A DNA stretch of 17,358 bases from an uncultured Clostridia bacterium (GTDB taxonomy: Bacteria; Bacillota; Clostridia; Oscillospirales; Ruminococcaceae), in assembly GCA_947175655.1 (NCBI GenBank), contig CAMWNQ010000017.1:1-17358 (forward strand). The letters are read 5' to 3'. This document shows, one piece after another, positions 15,362-17,358 of this stretch. A model generated the notes under the pieces. That model saw only the letters and a program-made list of their open reading frames with translations. It made no database searches and was not told the DNA's origin. Position numbers and translations under genes: made by a program. Within the stretch, counting starts at the first letter, position 1. Each line of letters begins with the position of its first letter.

Positions 15362-15976
15362 TTATATTTTATTATCATATTCTTCAACAACGTTTCTGAC
15401 AATGTTTTGAGAAACATCTTTGGAAACTTTTTTGCTGACATATTCCGGAATGTCATCATCACTGGAATCATCAATACTGTATCCGACAGCATCTTCAAAA
15501 GTTTCAGGCATTGCTGAAATCAAATCAAGATGACTTTTATACATATCAAAAAGAGCCTTTTTAAAGTCTGAAACCTGTTGCTGAGCTATGATGAGTGCTT
15601 CACGTTCCTTGGCAACTTCAGCTCTGTTCTTTTCCATAGCGATAGCGTGCTGTCTTGTAGCTTCATCGATAAGAGCATCAGCCTTTTCCTGAGCATCTGC
15701 AACAATTCTTTCTGCTCTCTCGTTAGCCTCTGCAATTACCTGATGTCCCTGCTTCTGAGCACCTAAAAGAGCATCTTTAAGAGCATCTTCATCTCTCATA
15801 TACTCACGTACTTTATCAGCAAGAATCTGTAATTTACCGTTTGTCTCATCACGTTCAGCATCGATGTCAGAAAGTTCTCTTTCAAGCTCAACAAGAAATT
15901 CATCTATTTCTTCCTGCTTGTAACCGAATGCTGCTTTTTCAAATCTTTTATTTCTTATGTCCTTAGCAGTAATCAT
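15362..15976 (-). CDS. divIVA: DivIVA-domain cell division/polarity protein
   Basis: A 204-residue DivIVA-family protein, which binds curved membrane at poles and septa and recruits other proteins. The N-terminal DivIVA domain MITAKDIRNKRFEKAAFGYK..EIDEFL (1-28) is canonical; a coiled coil rich in A, E, K and R runs from about 30 to 150. The last 45 residues are an acidic tail (DDSSDDD) of unknown role. The open frame extends nine codons upstream (to 16003), but that ATG has no ribosome binding site. The ATG at 15974-15976 lies after GGGGCAGG and starts exactly at the conserved MITAKDI. It occupies the usual place between ylmH and ileS. Confidence 0.93.
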   Translation of the reverse strand: MITAKDIRNKRFEKAAFGYKQEEIDEFLVELERELSDIDAERDETNGKLQILADKVREYMRDEDALKDALLGAQKQGHQVIAEANERAERIVADAQEKADALIDEATRQHAIAMEKNRAEVAKEREALIIAQQQVSDFKKALFDMYKSHLDLISAMPETFEDAVGYSIDDSSDDDIPEYVSKKVSKDVSQNIVRNVVEEYDNKI

Positions 15977-16023
15977 AATTTTTCTACCTGCCCCTTTCAT
16001 CATATATGATATATTTTTTATAT

Positions 16024-16800
16024 TTATTTGTATTTTTTTATAGTAATACGGATTCTTCCTTTTTTTGAAAGTCCCGTAATTTCACTCAAAATAAATCTTC
16101 CGTAGCCCTTAACAGAAAAAACATCATTGCATTTCATCTCATATGATGATGAAAATACAGGGGTAAAATTAATCTGAACTCCTGCATTTTTTATAATCTG
16201 TGAAGTTTTTTCACGGCTGATTTTTATTGCAAGACTTATAATACTGTCAGCCCTCATAGAGGAAACTGTACCACTTATGTATTCAAACTCCTGCACTTTT
16301 TCTATATCAAACGGAATATCATTATAGATTTTTACTCCGGTTTTTCCTATCTTTGAGACTGTACTAAATATTAATTCTGAAGCAGTATCAGTTAAAAAAA
16401 TCTGTGTTTTTCCCTCAGAGACAACTATATCCCCGATTGTTTCACGTTTGAGACGCATAGCCATAAGCGAACCCAGAAAATCCCTATGACTTAATTCATC
16501 TGATTTTCTGTATGTGAAAGTAAGACATCTCAAAGGAGCTTCTTTTTCAAGATTTTCACTGTAAAGTTCATCAAGATAATCACAACCGTTCAGACTGTAT
16601 ACACAAAGAATTTTTCTCTGTGCCTCCGGATAGCCTCCCCAGAATTTATACCTGACATCAGGATATTTTCTGCATACTTCCTCAGCTTCAAAACACTGTT
16701 TTTCATCAAGGAACATTGAATAGACAGGTGAATTGATTTTTGAACTCTGTCTTATCATATCCTCGGTTCTTGCCGGAATCAAATCCTTTTCCGACTTCAT
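16024..16800 (-). CDS. ylmH: YlmH family S4-domain RNA-binding protein
   Basis: A 258-residue YlmH-type protein. The N-terminal two thirds include the family segments KFWGGYPEAQRKILCVY and SHRDFLGSLMAMRLKRETIGDI. Residues from about 180 to 245 form an S4 RNA-binding domain (RADSIISLAIKISREK through FSVKGYGRFILSEI). YlmH sits in the division cluster of Gram-positive bacteria; work in Bacillus has linked it to ribosome-associated quality control as well as to division. Its ATG is 2 bases after the sepF stop, so translation is probably coupled. The ylmG membrane protein that often lies between sepF and ylmH is absent here. Confidence 0.93.
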   Translation of the reverse strand: MKSEKDLIPARTEDMIRQSSKINSPVYSMFLDEKQCFEAEEVCRKYPDVRYKFWGGYPEAQRKILCVYSLNGCDYLDELYSENLEKEAPLRCLTFTYRKSDELSHRDFLGSLMAMRLKRETIGDIVVSEGKTQIFLTDTASELIFSTVSKIGKTGVKIYNDIPFDIEKVQEFEYISGTVSSMRADSIISLAIKISREKTSQIIKNAGVQINFTPVFSSSYEMKCNDVFSVKGYGRFILSEITGLSKKGRIRITIKKYK

Positions 16801-16802
16801 CT

Positions 16803-17261
16803 TTAAAGAATAACCCCGTTGTTTTCAAGTTCGCCGACAAGGTCTTCACCTATAAAACCTACATTATAAGGTGTAATGATATAAGTGAGATTTGCAACAG
16901 GTTTAAGACTTCCGCCGTTTGCATATGCAACACCTACAAGAAAATCAATAATTCTTCTTTTATTTTCAGGTGATGCCGTTTCAAGATTGAGAACTACAGT
17001 TTTCTTAGCAATAAGATGGTCAGCAATCTGTTTTGCATCTGTGAAAACTTCCGGCTTTACAAGAACTACCTGAAGCTGTGCAGTAGTCTGAATGTTTACA
17101 ACTTTATTTCTTCTATCAGTTGATGACTGTATAGCTTCTTCAATTTTTTCAGGCTTATTACTTGTAGTACGAACCGATATTTCGTTATCTGGTTCTTCGT
17201 TTACGTCATCTATATCAGGGTCACTATAGAAAAAGCCTTTGATATTCTCTAATAAACTCAT
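16803..17261 (-). CDS. sepF: Cell division protein SepF
   Basis: A 152-residue SepF, which anchors FtsZ filaments to the membrane. Residues 1-12 (MSLLENIKGFFY) are the amphipathic membrane-binding helix, residues 13-50 an acidic, polar linker, and residues 55-152 the SepF core, including VVLVKPEVFTDAKQIADHL and RRIIDFLVGVAYANGG. The open frame extends 19 codons further, but ATG at 17259-17261 has AAGGAGA just upstream and gives the expected N-terminus. It is the first gene of the sepF-ylmH-divIVA-ileS-lspA-rluD run visible here; genes further upstream lie outside the window. Confidence 0.95.
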   Translation of the reverse strand: MSLLENIKGFFYSDPDIDDVNEEPDNEISVRTTSNKPEKIEEAIQSSTDRRNKVVNIQTTAQLQVVLVKPEVFTDAKQIADHLIAKKTVVLNLETASPENKRRIIDFLVGVAYANGGSLKPVANLTYIITPYNVGFIGEDLVGELENNGVIL

Positions 17262-17358
17262 TTTATATTCTCCTTTATATATTTTTTTAAAAGTCCCCCC
17301 AATCAGGGAGTGATTCATAATTCATAATGATTTACTTTTGTAATTATTAATTATGCAT
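17262..17358. other. Region upstream of sepF with AT-rich repeats
   Basis: AAGGAGA before sepF is the ribosome binding site. A loose stem (CTCCC with GGGGG on the - strand, about 17293-17310) is followed by short T and A runs and could be an old terminator. From 17312 the DNA turns into tandem TTCATAA-type units, ending in TTAATTATGCAT at the window edge. I see no confident promoter for sepF. Confidence 0.4.

Overview
This window is low-GC Firmicutes chromosome, most likely a Ruminococcus-type member of the Oscillospiraceae. Three things point there: a secreted xylanase carrying a cellulosomal dockerin with an R. flavefaciens-style second calcium loop; a cohesin resembling the ScaE cohesin of R. 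flavefaciens; and housekeeping neighbourhoods in Gram-positive order (rplU-prp-rpmA-obg, sepF-ylmH-divIVA-ileS-lspA-rluD). The base composition looks more AT-rich than the well-known rumen species, so the exact genus is an inference.

Layout. Positions 1-1710 are on the + strand: the 3' end of coaE (dephospho-CoA kinase) and an M18 aminopeptidase, closed by a terminator at 1724-1748 that also serves the opposing yebC. Everything after that is on the - strand. Reading in the - direction, the right-hand part begins with the tail of the division/cell-wall cluster: sepF, ylmH (no ylmG between them), divIVA, ileS, lspA and rluD. Next come a Cof-type HAD phosphatase and a two-gene (split) transketolase. 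These are followed by the accessory pair: a small lipoprotein that is essentially one cohesin domain on a short acidic stalk, and a CBM22-GH10-dockerin xylanase. A 383-base non-coding stretch (5165-5547) separates this pair from the ribosomal operon rplU-prp-rpmA-obg-mrnC-yebC, which has a consensus promoter and a probable L21 leader.

How the genes fit together. The ribosomal operon pairs bL27, made with an N-terminal extension, with Prp, the protease that removes it. It also carries Obg and the 23S rRNA maturation enzyme Mini-III. The accessory pair is the most distinctive part: the xylanase carries a dockerin and its immediate upstream neighbour carries a cohesin on a lipid anchor, so the two together suggest a minimal cell-bound enzyme display unit. 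The neighbouring split transketolase could take part in using the pentoses released from xylan, but that link rests on position only.

Several starts were moved to ATGs supported by Shine-Dalgarno sites: rplU (5164), the cohesin lipoprotein (8242), transketolase N-subunit (10155), divIVA (15976) and sepF (17261). I saw no tRNA, rRNA, CRISPR array or insertion sequence.
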